NCBI GenBank assembly: GCA_038211455.1
Contig: JBBQVP010000009.1
Coordinates: forward strand, 1-49,701
Length of the DNA stretch: 49,701 nucleotides
DNA from: SZAS-79 sp038211455
Lineage (GTDB): Bacteria; Pseudomonadota; Gammaproteobacteria; Burkholderiales; SG8-39
Direction of reading: 5' to 3'
Positions 16,484-23,194 of this stretch are shown here, in pieces. Position 1 is the stretch's first letter; every line of letters starts with the position of its first letter. Under the pieces are notes generated by a model. That model was given only the letters and a program-made list of their open reading frames with translations. It had not been told where the DNA came from and did not search any database. The position numbers and the translations under genes were made by a program.

Positions 16484-16870
16484 TCAAGGAATACCAGCTG
16501 ATGCGTCCCGCGCACCTCCATGATCTGTGAATGGCCCGTGGGATCGCCGGGCAAGCCACTCTGGGGTCAGCGTCGCGGACCAGGCCACCATCTGCGCATC
16601 GAGTGCTTCGCGCTCGATACGCAGCTTCCTGAAGTCTCCGAAGAGGTCGGTGCCCGGTTCGGGTATGACTGCCGGCGTCCCGGAAAACCTCGAGAGAAAT
16701 GACAGGTCGCCATAGGCGATGTGGTTCAGCGTGAGATAGACCGACTTGAAGAAGGCGCCGCGATCCTTATGGAATTCGGCCTCGGGCAGGCCCGCGCAGA
16801 GGGCGTACAGGCGGGAGTTCATCCACGCGTTGTAGCGGGCCGTGAGCTGACAATGGTCGGTTGTGATCAT
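16484..16870 (-). pseudogene. DinB-family protein, C-terminally truncated
   Basis: The first 75 or so residues (HCQLTARYNAWMNSRLYAL, then LNHIAYGDLSFLSRFSG) match the start of DinB/YfiT-like metal-binding four-helix proteins, with the first metal-ligand histidine in LNHIAYGD. Normal members are about 160 residues and carry a second histidine pair in a THxFNHxTHHRGQ-like motif. Here the frame ends at 128 residues with an unrelated tail (SHGPFTDHGGARDASAGIP) and no such motif in any frame down to the next gene. Two of three metal ligands are therefore lost, and I call it a remnant. Confidence 0.65.
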
Positions 16871-16904
16871 TGAGGAGGGGCGCTGGGTTCAGCGGACGTG
16901 GAAG

Positions 16905-17136
16905 TCAAGCAGCATGATTCCTGCCCGCGAGCACACACCGAATGCCTCCGCGCGGATCCGGCACATCGCCCGCGTACCGCGGGATCAAATGCACGTGCAC
17001 ATGCATTCGCGACCGGCCCGCCGCTTTCCCTGTCGCGGCTCAGGGAAACGCTGTCGTAACGAACATACGCCAGCGCATTTTCAAGAACCGCGTCGCTCGG
17101 ACCACACAACTCGCAGGTCTCGGATTCATTGGTCAC
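16905..17136 (-). pseudogene. HIT-family (histidine triad) hydrolase remnant with internal deletion
   Basis: Reading from a GTG at 17136, the first 30 codons give CELCGPSDAVLENALAYVRY and continue to SLSR, the start of a HIT protein. Further downstream, in a different frame, are AAGRSRMHVHVHLIPRYAG and then DPRGGIR, the family's C-terminal end with the HxHxHxx triad. The piece between, about 50 residues in intact relatives (the GHxLxxPRRH part and a helix), is absent. The gene thus lost an internal segment and its frame while keeping both ends. Intact relatives hydrolyse dinucleoside polyphosphates or nucleoside phosphoramidates. Confidence 0.72.
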
Positions 17137-17154
17137 GATGGATGGTCCTAGTCT

Positions 17155-17205
17155 GCTTAACATGATGCTCACCGGGCCGCTTCAGCGGCTCCGGCGCAGT
17201 TAAAT
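17155..17205. other. Imperfect palindrome resembling a short integron attC site
   Basis: GCTTAAC (17155-17161) fits the RYYYAAC core and GTTAAAT (17199-17205) fits GTTRRRY. Between them TGC..CCGG pairs with CCGG.GCA, and GCCGCT pairs with AGCGGC around a 2-base tip, leaving unpaired bases on one arm. At 51 bp it is slightly below the usual attC range and one spacer is missing. It stands between the HIT remnant and the toxin remnant. It could equally be an ordinary hairpin downstream of the toxin gene. Confidence 0.3.
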
Positions 17206-17212
17206 TTTAGCG

Positions 17213-17367
17213 TCATTTGCGACTCCGCCAATATGTGGGCCTGCGCTTGAAATGGGCAACCGCGAAGACAATCAGTTCCTCGGGTTCGATGCGGTACACC
17301 ACCGAAAACGAAAACCCCTTTGGGAAGACTCGTCTTGTGCTTCCAGTAGGAAGCGAGCCGGCTTCAC
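17213..17367 (-). pseudogene. RelE/ParE-type toxin remnant with internal deletion
   Basis: A GTG at 17367 overlaps the antitoxin stop (GTGA) and starts MKPARFLLEAQ, a normal beginning for toxins paired with this antitoxin family. After about 11 codons the family C-terminus, RRVFPKGFSFSVVYRIEPEE onward to FKRRPTYWRSR, appears in another frame. About 45 residues of the middle are missing, and the intact frame from the GTG stops after 32 codons. The toxin is therefore inactive, whereas its antitoxin looks complete. The lesion resembles that in the neighbouring HIT gene. Confidence 0.75.
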
Positions 17368-17582
17368 TTCGTAAGTCGGCGTGCTGCGGCAAAGACATCC
17401 TCCGCGGGCACGAGTTTGGCTTCCCCCCGTTCGTATTTGGCGATGCGGGACTCAATTTCGGCCTCCCAAGCCGCCTGAACCTCGGGGTCGGAATCGCGCT
17501 CGACGGACTCGAGCAACTCTTGGGCGAACTGCGCCCGCTCTTCAGGGGTGAAGGGTCTGAGCTTTCTTCGAAAGTTCATCAA
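17364..17582 (-). CDS. Addiction-module antitoxin
   Basis: A 72-residue protein of the putative addiction-module component family (PF09720-like): FTPEERAQFAQELLESVERD near the start, the AWEAEIESRI segment mid-protein and a basic C-terminus ending AARRLTK. Partners are usually RelE/ParE-like toxins encoded directly downstream with a short overlap, which is the arrangement here, but the toxin is broken. The antitoxin alone would be free of selection as an antidote; it could still act as a repressor or neutralise related toxins elsewhere. Confidence 0.8.
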   Translation of the reverse strand: MMNFRRKLRPFTPEERAQFAQELLESVERDSDPEVQAAWEAEIESRIAKYERGEAKLVPAEDVFAAARRLTK

Positions 17583-17751
17583 GCAGGGCGGACATAGGGC
17601 TGCTCCAGCGGCGCGATTGGCGAAGTCTACGCCCGAGCCGGGCTAGTTGCGACGACCGTAGCTTCGTGGCGCATAAGGTGGAAACCACCGGCGCGCGAGC
17701 ACTGGCTCAATCACTGCGCGATGCCCGCCGCGCGTCCGGTGCGTTGCCGGG

Positions 17752-17964
17752 TTATGCCGCAATATCCACGTACTCGACGCGGCTTGCCGGCTGCGGAATG
17801 GCAATTCCGTCCTCTCGCATGCCTTCGAGATGGAATTCGATCGCTTCACGGATTTGTTCCTCTGTTTCCTCCACAGTGGCGCCCGTGGCCACACACCCAG
17901 GTAGATCCGGCACGTAGGCCGAATAATTGCTCTCGGCCTTTTCGATCACGATGGCGTAGCGCAT
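17752..17964 (-). CDS. hicB: HicB-family antitoxin
   Basis: A 70-residue HicB-like protein with the partial RNase H-like fold signature YAIVIEKAESNYSAYVPDLPGC and the TVEETEEQIREAIEFHLEGM helix. It is the short type lacking a separate DNA-binding domain beyond the C-terminal IPQPASRVEYVDI strand. It starts 7 bases after the toxin gene's stop, in the standard toxin-first order. It should neutralise the HicA mRNA-cleaving toxin by binding its active site. Confidence 0.88.
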   Translation of the reverse strand: MRYAIVIEKAESNYSAYVPDLPGCVATGATVEETEEQIREAIEFHLEGMREDGIAIPQPASRVEYVDIAA

Positions 17965-17971
17965 TTGAACC

Positions 17972-18160
17972 TCACTTCTTGAGACCAGACTGTTTCAGGA
18001 TACTGTTGAGAGTGCCGGGTGCCAAGTCGTCACTCGGCTTCCCAGGCACGGTTACACGACCAGGCTTTGAGCCATGTTTGAATTGACGGTGGCTGCCCCG
18101 GGTAGCCACAAGGCTCCAGCCATCGTCAGCAAGCATTCGCAGTATTTCGCTGACTTTCAC
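17972..18160 (-). CDS. hicA: HicA-family mRNA interferase toxin
   Basis: A 62-residue protein with the double-stranded RNA-binding-like HicA fold: KVSEILRMLADDGW, then GSHRQFKH with the catalytic histidine, and TVPGKPSDDLAPGTLNSIL. The start is GTG at 18160 with no clear ribosome-binding site. An extended -10-like TGATATGCT lies 6 bases before it on the same strand, so the transcript may be nearly leaderless. The toxin cleaves mRNA during stress when its antitoxin is degraded. The pair appears intact, unlike the neighbouring ParE-type module. Confidence 0.88.
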   Translation of the reverse strand: MKVSEILRMLADDGWSLVATRGSHRQFKHGSKPGRVTVPGKPSDDLAPGTLNSILKQSGLKK

Positions 18161-18489
18161 CGTGCGAGCATATCAAGGACGCTACACACGCGCGGTCCGC
18201 CTGACTCCTGCGGCATAACGTGAAGTGGGTAGTTGAAATGCGGCTTTGCAATCCGTCTCCGCGCTTCCCATTCGCTTCTTTCCCTTTTGCGCCATCGCCT
18301 TGGCTCCTCTTCGGCTTAAACAATTCCTGTTTTTCGCCCGAAACCGGGTTTGCGATCCGGCAATTCGCAATGGGCTGCATCACTTCAACTTGGGATCAAC
18401 GAATAAGAGCGGCGACCTTGTGAAAAGTACCCGTTATTCGACAATCCCGCCAGACGCCAGAATGGGGTCAGTCTTTCCCCATCGCCAAT
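18161..18489. other. Gene-poor spacer between HicAB and the lipid desaturase gene
   Basis: I see no convincing gene in these 329 bases; the short open frames lack recognisable motifs or ribosome-binding sites. Local A+T is higher than in neighbouring coding DNA. ATGGGG (18462-18467) and CCCCAT (18477-18482) form a 6-bp stem with a 9-base loop around TCAGTCTTT. It resembles the small palindromes scattered by REP-type elements in proteobacteria. This may be a remnant of mobile DNA. Confidence 0.4.
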
Positions 18490-19140
18490 TCAGGCAATCT
18501 CGTCGCCTCTGGGTGCCGCTCGCACAGCCGCCGCGATGAAGATCTCCAAACCGCGGAAGAAACCGGTCCGCTCAAGCGCCCAATTCAGCCATCCGCTTGC
18601 AGTGCAGTAATGCGTGGCGTGCGGGCGCGCGTGGTGGCGGCGATGGATCTCAGGCGACAGGGTCAAGCCGGCGCGCTGCAGCAAGCGAACCACAGGACTA
18701 CGATCCGAATTCCGCAGGTGCGCCCATTTGTGGCACTGATTGGCCACCAGGCCACCGAGCGCAAGGAAGACGACGAACGCCTGTGCGAACCCGGGGGCGA
18801 GCGAGACACCCACCAGCAGCAGTGGCAATCCCGCGAGTGCACTGGAGCCGTTGGTTTCGACGAAGTCGTGCCGTGTCATTGCGCGCGGGTCCGCGTGATG
18901 CTCGCGGAACGCGCGGATGAACCAGGGGCCGAAGAACGGCGTGCGCGGGCTGCCCCAGGTATCGAATGTCCAATGGATGAGTCCACTGGCGAAGTCGGTC
19001 GCCAGCCAGGCGAGCAGGGCGGCAAGGAAAAGCAAGTAAAACGACAGGCTGAGCCGCGAACACCCCCACACGGCAAGCACGCCGAACACCACGAGGACCA
19101 CGCACTCGAACCCGCGTTGCAGCCGCGAATACTCACCCAT
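18490..19140 (-). CDS. CarF/TMEM189-like lipid desaturase (plasmalogen-forming desaturase family)
   Basis: A 216-residue membrane protein with the histidine pattern of the TMEM189/Kua/CarF family (PF10520-like): SGLIHWTFDTWGS (52-64), FREHHADP (78-85), TRHDFVETNG (89-98), NQCHKWAH (134-141) and EIHRRHHARPHATHYC (165-179). Characterised members (human PEDS1, Myxococcus CarF) are oxygen-dependent di-iron enzymes that convert alkyl-ether lipids to vinyl-ether plasmalogens. Two or three hydrophobic segments flank the motifs. The ATG at 19140 overlaps the upstream hydroxylase-like gene by 8 bases, so the two should be co-translated. The assignment to the family is strong; plasmalogen formation in this organism is inference. 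Confidence 0.82.
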   Translation of the reverse strand: MGEYSRLQRGFECVVLVVFGVLAVWGCSRLSLSFYLLFLAALLAWLATDFASGLIHWTFDTWGSPRTPFFGPWFIRAFREHHADPRAMTRHDFVETNGSSALAGLPLLLVGVSLAPGFAQAFVVFLALGGLVANQCHKWAHLRNSDRSPVVRLLQRAGLTLSPEIHRRHHARPHATHYCTASGWLNWALERTGFFRGLEIFIAAAVRAAPRGDEIA

Positions 19141-20260
19141 ACGGCGTATCCGCTGTCCGCTTGCGAAACGGATACGCGAGCTGCCCCAGATAGGTCTCGG
19201 GCGGCTGGAACTTGACGGTCCCATAATTCTTCGGCCAGTGCGCCGGCTGGTGCGCGGTGCCGAACACGACGTCCCACAACGGCAGGAACCCGGCGAAGTT
19301 CTTGTCCAGGCCTTCCTCGTCCGAGGTGTGGTGCCAGTGGTGGAATTCGGGCGTGGCGATGACCCAGCGCAGCACCGGCCAGCGCCAGCGCACATTCGCA
19401 TGGATATACACCGCGTGGAACGAGACGAACACCAGGTAGGCGTACAGCGCGGCGGGCGCAAACCCCAGCACGAACACCGGGATGAACGCGGCCGACCGCG
19501 TCACCAGGACGTCAACGACATGCATGCGCGAGCCGGCGAGCCAGTCGAGCGCGCGGCTGGAGTGGTGGATCGCGTGGAAACTCCACAGCCAGGGCACGGT
19601 ATGGAAAGTCCGGTGAACCCAGTAGGTAACGAAGTCCACCGCGAGCAGGATCTCGACGAACTGCAGCGCTACCGGCTGCGCTGCGACGGCTTTCTGGAAA
19701 TCAAGTTGCAGCGCCCAGGCAAACGCGGCCTGCGCGGGAACCATGCTGGCGAACGACAGCAACTGCACGCCTGCGTGGCTGACGAAGAAGTGTTTCAGGT
19801 CGGTCTGCCAGCCGGCGCGGAAGATCTTCTGTGAACGCAGCGGAAAGACCTGCTCGAGCGGCACGAACAAGAGGCCGAGCACCAGCAGTTCCAGCACGAA
19901 GTAGTCCAGGCCCCAGGCCAGCGCGCGCGGGCCGATGTCGACCGGCTGCGCCTCGGACCCGCCCATCAGCAGCGCGATCGAGGCCAGCGCGATGCCGGAG
20001 AGCCCGTGCGCCTTGGAGCGCAGGCGCAGCGCCGAGTAGGCGCCGAGCACGAACGCGGAGATGATCGTCGCCTGCAGCAGGCCGCGAAAGAGGCCGAGAT
20101 TGGCCTTGTACATCGGCAAGGCATCGCGTGTGACCAACAGGTCCGGCAGCAGAAAGCACAGCTCACCGAGTACTGCGAGGATGCCGAGCAGGCCCGCCGC
20201 GACCCCTGCGCGCTTGCCGAGGTTGATCCGGCGGGCGGCGGTGAGGCGCAGGGGATTCAT
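19133..20260 (-). CDS. Sterol desaturase/fatty acid hydroxylase superfamily membrane protein
   Basis: A 375-residue membrane protein. The N-terminal third (about 1-135) has several hydrophobic segments, and the catalytic part carries the di-iron histidine clusters HRTFH (216-220), HAIHH (229-233), HAVYIH (282-287) and EFHHWHH (306-311). The superfamily includes sterol desaturases, fatty-acid hydroxylases and alkylglycerol monooxygenase, which cleaves ether lipids. Its overlap with the CarF-like gene makes an ether-lipid substrate worth considering, but the sequence alone does not fix it. No sterol biosynthesis genes are nearby. Confidence 0.85.
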   Translation of the reverse strand: MNPLRLTAARRINLGKRAGVAAGLLGILAVLGELCFLLPDLLVTRDALPMYKANLGLFRGLLQATIISAFVLGAYSALRLRSKAHGLSGIALASIALLMGGSEAQPVDIGPRALAWGLDYFVLELLVLGLLFVPLEQVFPLRSQKIFRAGWQTDLKHFFVSHAGVQLLSFASMVPAQAAFAWALQLDFQKAVAAQPVALQFVEILLAVDFVTYWVHRTFHTVPWLWSFHAIHHSSRALDWLAGSRMHVVDVLVTRSAAFIPVFVLGFAPAALYAYLVFVSFHAVYIHANVRWRWPVLRWVIATPEFHHWHHTSDEEGLDKNFAGFLPLWDVVFGTAHQPAHWPKNYGTVKFQPPETYLGQLAYPFRKRTADTPYG

Positions 20261-20335
20261 GAACTTTACTTTAACTGGATCAAGCAGCTATGCGGTGATC
20301 AAGGCAGTCTGGTTTCCGAAAATGGAAAATAAAGG

Positions 20336-20575
20336 TCATCCAAGCGCCACCTTCAGCGCGGCGATCTCTGCGTCGATGGCATCCATCCCCGGAAACCCGC
20401 GCGCCGCAACCTGGTACCAGTAGCGCGCGTTCGACTCGTCGCCTTCGATCAGGTGGACGATGCCATGTGCCCAGGACGCGTGCGGCGCGTCGCTGTCCTG
20501 CGCGATTTCGTGTGCAGCCTTCCAGTCGCGCGCTTCGAGCAGCGCCACTGTCTCGGAGAGCGGCCGCGTCGCCAC
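20336..20575 (-). CDS. Small protein of unknown function downstream of the UbiD-type gene
   Basis: A 79-residue protein starting at GTG, 9 bases after the stop of the UbiD-type gene, with GGGA as weak ribosome-binding site. The sequence is mostly helical and resembles one or two Sel1/TPR-like helix pairs (ALLEARDWKAAHEIAQ, then ESNARYWYQVAARG). I know no function. Its position suggests it is transcribed with, and may assist, the decarboxylase. Confidence 0.6.
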   Translation of the reverse strand: MATRPLSETVALLEARDWKAAHEIAQDSDAPHASWAHGIVHLIEGDESNARYWYQVAARGFPGMDAIDAEIAALKVALG

Positions 20576-20584
20576 GCGCGTTCC

Positions 20585-21994
20585 CTACTTGAGCCAGGCC
20601 ATCGAGGCCGTCGCATCGCCGGAGAACGCGTCGAGCGCCACGTCCACCGTGCGGAACGGCGCGCGCGCAAAGCGCTCCTTCTCGTCCACGGGTACGGTGG
20701 CGTCGATACCGACCTTGGCGCGCACCCCGTTGTCGCTGACACGCACGTACTCGTGGGTGCGCGCGCCGGGGATGATGAACAGGTCTTTCGAGGCCTCCAT
20801 GCGCATCGCGAGGGCGTACTCGACGTCGTTCGGGTCCTGGATGTCGATGTCCTCGTCCACCGCGATCACCATGTCGAGGTCCTTCAGCGTGGCGAACGCC
20901 GCGAGGATGGCGTTGCGTTGCAGCCCTTCCTGCTGGACGTTGGTTTTCTTCACCTTGATCACCGCATGGAAGCGGTGCAGTCCGCCGGCCGTCATTTCGA
21001 CGTCCTGCACGATCGGCACCGCCGCGCGCAGGGCTTTCATCAGGCTCGCCTCCATCACGTACTTCCTGAGCATGATGGTCTCGCGGCCGACACCGTTGAT
21101 CGCGTGGTAGATCGGCTGGTTGCGATGGCACAGCGCGCTGACCTCGAAGATCGGCGCATCGCCCTCCGGGGAGAGATAGCCGACGAATTCGCCGAACGGG
21201 CCCTCGCGCACGGTCTCGCGCGGCAGCAGCACGCCTTCGAGTGCGATCTCGGTCTCGGCCGGGTAGACCATGGGCTGGGTGCGCGCCTTCACGACCGGGA
21301 TGGGCTCGCCGCGCAGTCCGCCTGCGATCGCGAGTTCATCGGCCGATTCGGGCATCTGCGAACCCATTGTTGCCGCGGTGTAGTGGACCGCGAGGTCGGT
21401 GCCGATGCACACCGTGATCGGCAGCGGCTTGCCGGCGCGCTGCGCGCGCTCGTACGCGGCGTGCAGGTGGCGGCCGAAATCGAGCTTGATCGCGGTGCGG
21501 TTCGGGCCGAGCAGCTGCAGGCGGTGGTAGGAAGCGTTGTAGACGCCGGTTTCCGGGTCCTGCACGACGACGATGCCGGCGGTGATGAAGCGGCCGCTGT
21601 CGCCATCGGTATGCCGCAGGATCGGCAGGTCGCGGCCGAGATCGAAGCCGCTGGTGCGCACGTTCTCATGCACGGGGGCCTGCGCGACCTGCACCGGCGG
21701 CACGGGATTGCCGAAGGCGCGCGCGACGAACTCGCGGATGCCCAGATAATCCGTGCCGAACGCCGCCTCACAGTTCTCCCGGGAGGAGATCAGGTTGCCG
21801 AGCACCGGCATTGCGTAGCCCTTGACCTTGGGGAACAGCAGGGCGGGTCCGCCGTCGAGCTTTTTCATCATTCCGGCGATCTGGAATTCGGTGTCGGCCT
21901 CGCCGGGAAAGGTGCGGATGCGGCCGGCAGCCTGCAGGCGCCGCAGCGCCGTGCGGAATCCGGTGTCGAGAGAAATCCTGGTGCTGGCGTTCAT
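20585..21994 (-). CDS. UbiD-family decarboxylase
   Basis: A 469-residue protein of the UbiD family, which uses prenylated FMN to decarboxylate or carboxylate aromatic and alpha,beta-unsaturated acids. The prFMN-binding region is recognised from VYNASYHRLQLLGPNR (151-166) and the catalytic Glu/Arg region from REGPFGEFVGY near 262-272. The ATG at 21994 is chosen over 22036 because AGGGAGG precedes it. No UbiX-type prenyltransferase gene is in the window, so the cofactor must come from elsewhere. The gene is divergent from a MarR regulator and near HpaB-like and cupin genes, consistent with phenolic acid metabolism, which is inference. Confidence 0.88.
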   Translation of the reverse strand: MNASTRISLDTGFRTALRRLQAAGRIRTFPGEADTEFQIAGMMKKLDGGPALLFPKVKGYAMPVLGNLISSRENCEAAFGTDYLGIREFVARAFGNPVPPVQVAQAPVHENVRTSGFDLGRDLPILRHTDGDSGRFITAGIVVVQDPETGVYNASYHRLQLLGPNRTAIKLDFGRHLHAAYERAQRAGKPLPITVCIGTDLAVHYTAATMGSQMPESADELAIAGGLRGEPIPVVKARTQPMVYPAETEIALEGVLLPRETVREGPFGEFVGYLSPEGDAPIFEVSALCHRNQPIYHAINGVGRETIMLRKYVMEASLMKALRAAVPIVQDVEMTAGGLHRFHAVIKVKKTNVQQEGLQRNAILAAFATLKDLDMVIAVDEDIDIQDPNDVEYALAMRMEASKDLFIIPGARTHEYVRVSDNGVRAKVGIDATVPVDEKERFARAPFRTVDVALDAFSGDATASMAWLK

Positions 21995-22026
21995 GCGCGC
22001 CTCCCTGAATGCTTTATTTAGAAAGC

Positions 22027-22058
22027 TTGTTGACAAAGGTAATTCACAGGCTTAACTT
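22027..22058 (+). promoter_or_regulatory. Divergent promoter region with possible MarR operator
   Basis: In the 82-base gap between the UbiD-type and MarR genes, TTGACA (22030-22035) and TAACTT (22053-22058) are spaced by 17 bases and would drive the regulator. The -35 box lies in the palindrome TTGT-TG-ACAA (22027-22036). On the other strand TTACCT and TAAATA, 16 bases apart, could drive the decarboxylase. A MarR dimer bound here would control both genes; binding is inferred. Confidence 0.45.
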
Positions 22059-22076
22059 TCTCGCTAGGAGAACCCC

Positions 22077-22673
22077 ATGTCAAGCAGGAAGAAGACTACC
22101 GCAGCACCACGTTTGCGTCGCGAATCGATGACCGTGTCGCGTCCCGAATTGCTGGTGGAGGGTGCAGATACCGAGTTCCGCGGCCTGGTCCACGACCTGA
22201 TGGCGTTTGCGCATCACATCGAAACCTGTCGTGACGGCTTCGGGGCCTTCGTCGGGCTCAGCGGGGTGCAGTACGAGATCCTGATGGCCGTAAAGCGGTT
22301 CCAGGAACCCGGGGGAAGCCAGGGAGCTTCCGGCGCCGGGATCAGCGTCGGCCAGGTCGCGGCGCGGCTGCATCGCTCGGGTGCATTCATCACGCTCGAA
22401 GTCAACAAGCTGGTCGCCAAGGGCGTGCTTGCCAAGGACGACGATCCTGCCGACGGACGGCGCGTGCTGCTCTCGATGGGCGCGGAGGGCGAGTCGCTGG
22501 TGCGCGCCCTGGCCCCGGTGCAGCAGCAGGTGAACGACGTGCTGTTCGCCTGCCTGGACGGCAAGCGCTTCGAGCGCCTGCGCGCGCTGGCCACCGAACT
22601 GGTGGGATGCGGCGATCGCGCCTCGGCCCTCATTGACTACCTTTCGCGCGGCGCGGACAGTCGCGCCGCCTGA
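22077..22673 (+). CDS. MarR-family transcriptional regulator
   Basis: A 198-residue regulator with a basic N-terminal extension of about 20 residues and a winged helix-turn-helix around residues 55-130. Recognisable parts are GLSGVQYEILMAV, VGQVAARLHRSGAFITLEVNKLVAKGVL and the wing DDPADGRRVLLSM. AGGAG precedes the ATG. MarR proteins often release DNA when they bind phenolic ligands. Its divergent placement beside the UbiD-type gene and upstream of the cupin and monooxygenase genes suggests control of this small cluster. Confidence 0.87.
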   Translation: MSSRKKTTAAPRLRRESMTVSRPELLVEGADTEFRGLVHDLMAFAHHIETCRDGFGAFVGLSGVQYEILMAVKRFQEPGGSQGASGAGISVGQVAARLHRSGAFITLEVNKLVAKGVLAKDDDPADGRRVLLSMGAEGESLVRALAPVQQQVNDVLFACLDGKRFERLRALATELVGCGDRASALIDYLSRGADSRAA

Positions 22674-22718
22674 ACAATCTCGCCGCTTTCACAGCTTTCA
22701 CTTTCACGGAGAACCAAC

Positions 22719-23111
22719 ATGGCCCTGCCACCCAAGCAGCACCTCGAATTCATCGGCGTCGACATGAAGAACGGCTGGGAAGTGCCGCCCGGCTACCCGC
22801 CTGGCTTCACCCAGAAGATCCTGGCTGCGGACCTGGATGAAACAGCCAAACGCGGCAGCCGCACGCGGCTGCTCAGGCTTGAGCCCGGCGCGTTTTCCAC
22901 CGTGCCGTTCGTGCACGACCACTGGGAAGAGGTGTTCCTCGTGCAGGGCGACCTGATCGTCGGCAACGACGACAAGGGGCAGGGCGGCGACTCGTCTTCC
23001 GCGTTTACCTATGCCTGCCGCCCGCCGGGCGTGCCCCACGGCCCGTTCACCTCGAAGAACGGCTGCCTGCTCTATGAGATCCACTACTACGAAACGTCGG
23101 GGAAGAAGTAA
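22719..23111 (+). CDS. Cupin-domain protein, ChrR-like
   Basis: A 130-residue single cupin. Metal-site candidates are HDHWEEVFLVQGD (66-78) and PPGVPHGPF (near 105-113), the arrangement of the ChrR-type and quercetinase-like cupins. GGAG lies upstream of the ATG. It sits between the MarR regulator and the HpaB-like monooxygenase and probably acts on a phenolic intermediate or as a small dioxygenase; the reaction is unknown. Confidence 0.78.
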   Translation: MALPPKQHLEFIGVDMKNGWEVPPGYPPGFTQKILAADLDETAKRGSRTRLLRLEPGAFSTVPFVHDHWEEVFLVQGDLIVGNDDKGQGGDSSSAFTYACRPPGVPHGPFTSKNGCLLYEIHYYETSGKK

Positions 23112-23122
23112 CCCCCTCCCAC

Positions 23123-23142
23123 CCCTCCCCCGAGGGGGAGGG
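23123..23142. terminator. Strong G/C hairpin between the cupin and HpaB-like genes
   Basis: CCCTCCCC and GGGGAGGG form a perfect 8-bp stem around the tetraloop CGAG. No T run follows, so it is not a classical intrinsic terminator. It may stabilise the upstream mRNA end or reduce read-through into the monooxygenase gene. Confidence 0.5.
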
Positions 23143-23194
23143 TCAGAATTTGCAGCGCTGCGCGCTGAATGTAATCAGGAATCAGGAGCATGTG

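Noticed and set aside
16484..16870. DinB frame as an intact short gene
   Set aside because: It lacks the second histidine cluster needed for the metal site and its tail matches nothing, so truncation is more likely.
17213..17455. 80-codon frame as an intact toxin gene
   Set aside because: Only its last 40 residues match the toxin family; the first part is the antitoxin gene read in another frame, and the true toxin start is in a different frame.
17649..17701. GGTGG-AAA-CCACC hairpin as a terminator or attC arm
   Set aside because: Short, no T run, no core sites at plausible distance.
18213..18238. Second attC-like pair GCATAAC ... GTTGAAA
   Set aside because: Both cores have a mismatch, the pair is only 26 bp apart and no folded arm lies between.
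18126..18383. 85-codon minus-strand frame upstream of hicA
   Set aside because: No ribosome-binding site, no recognisable motif, and it overlaps the start of hicA.
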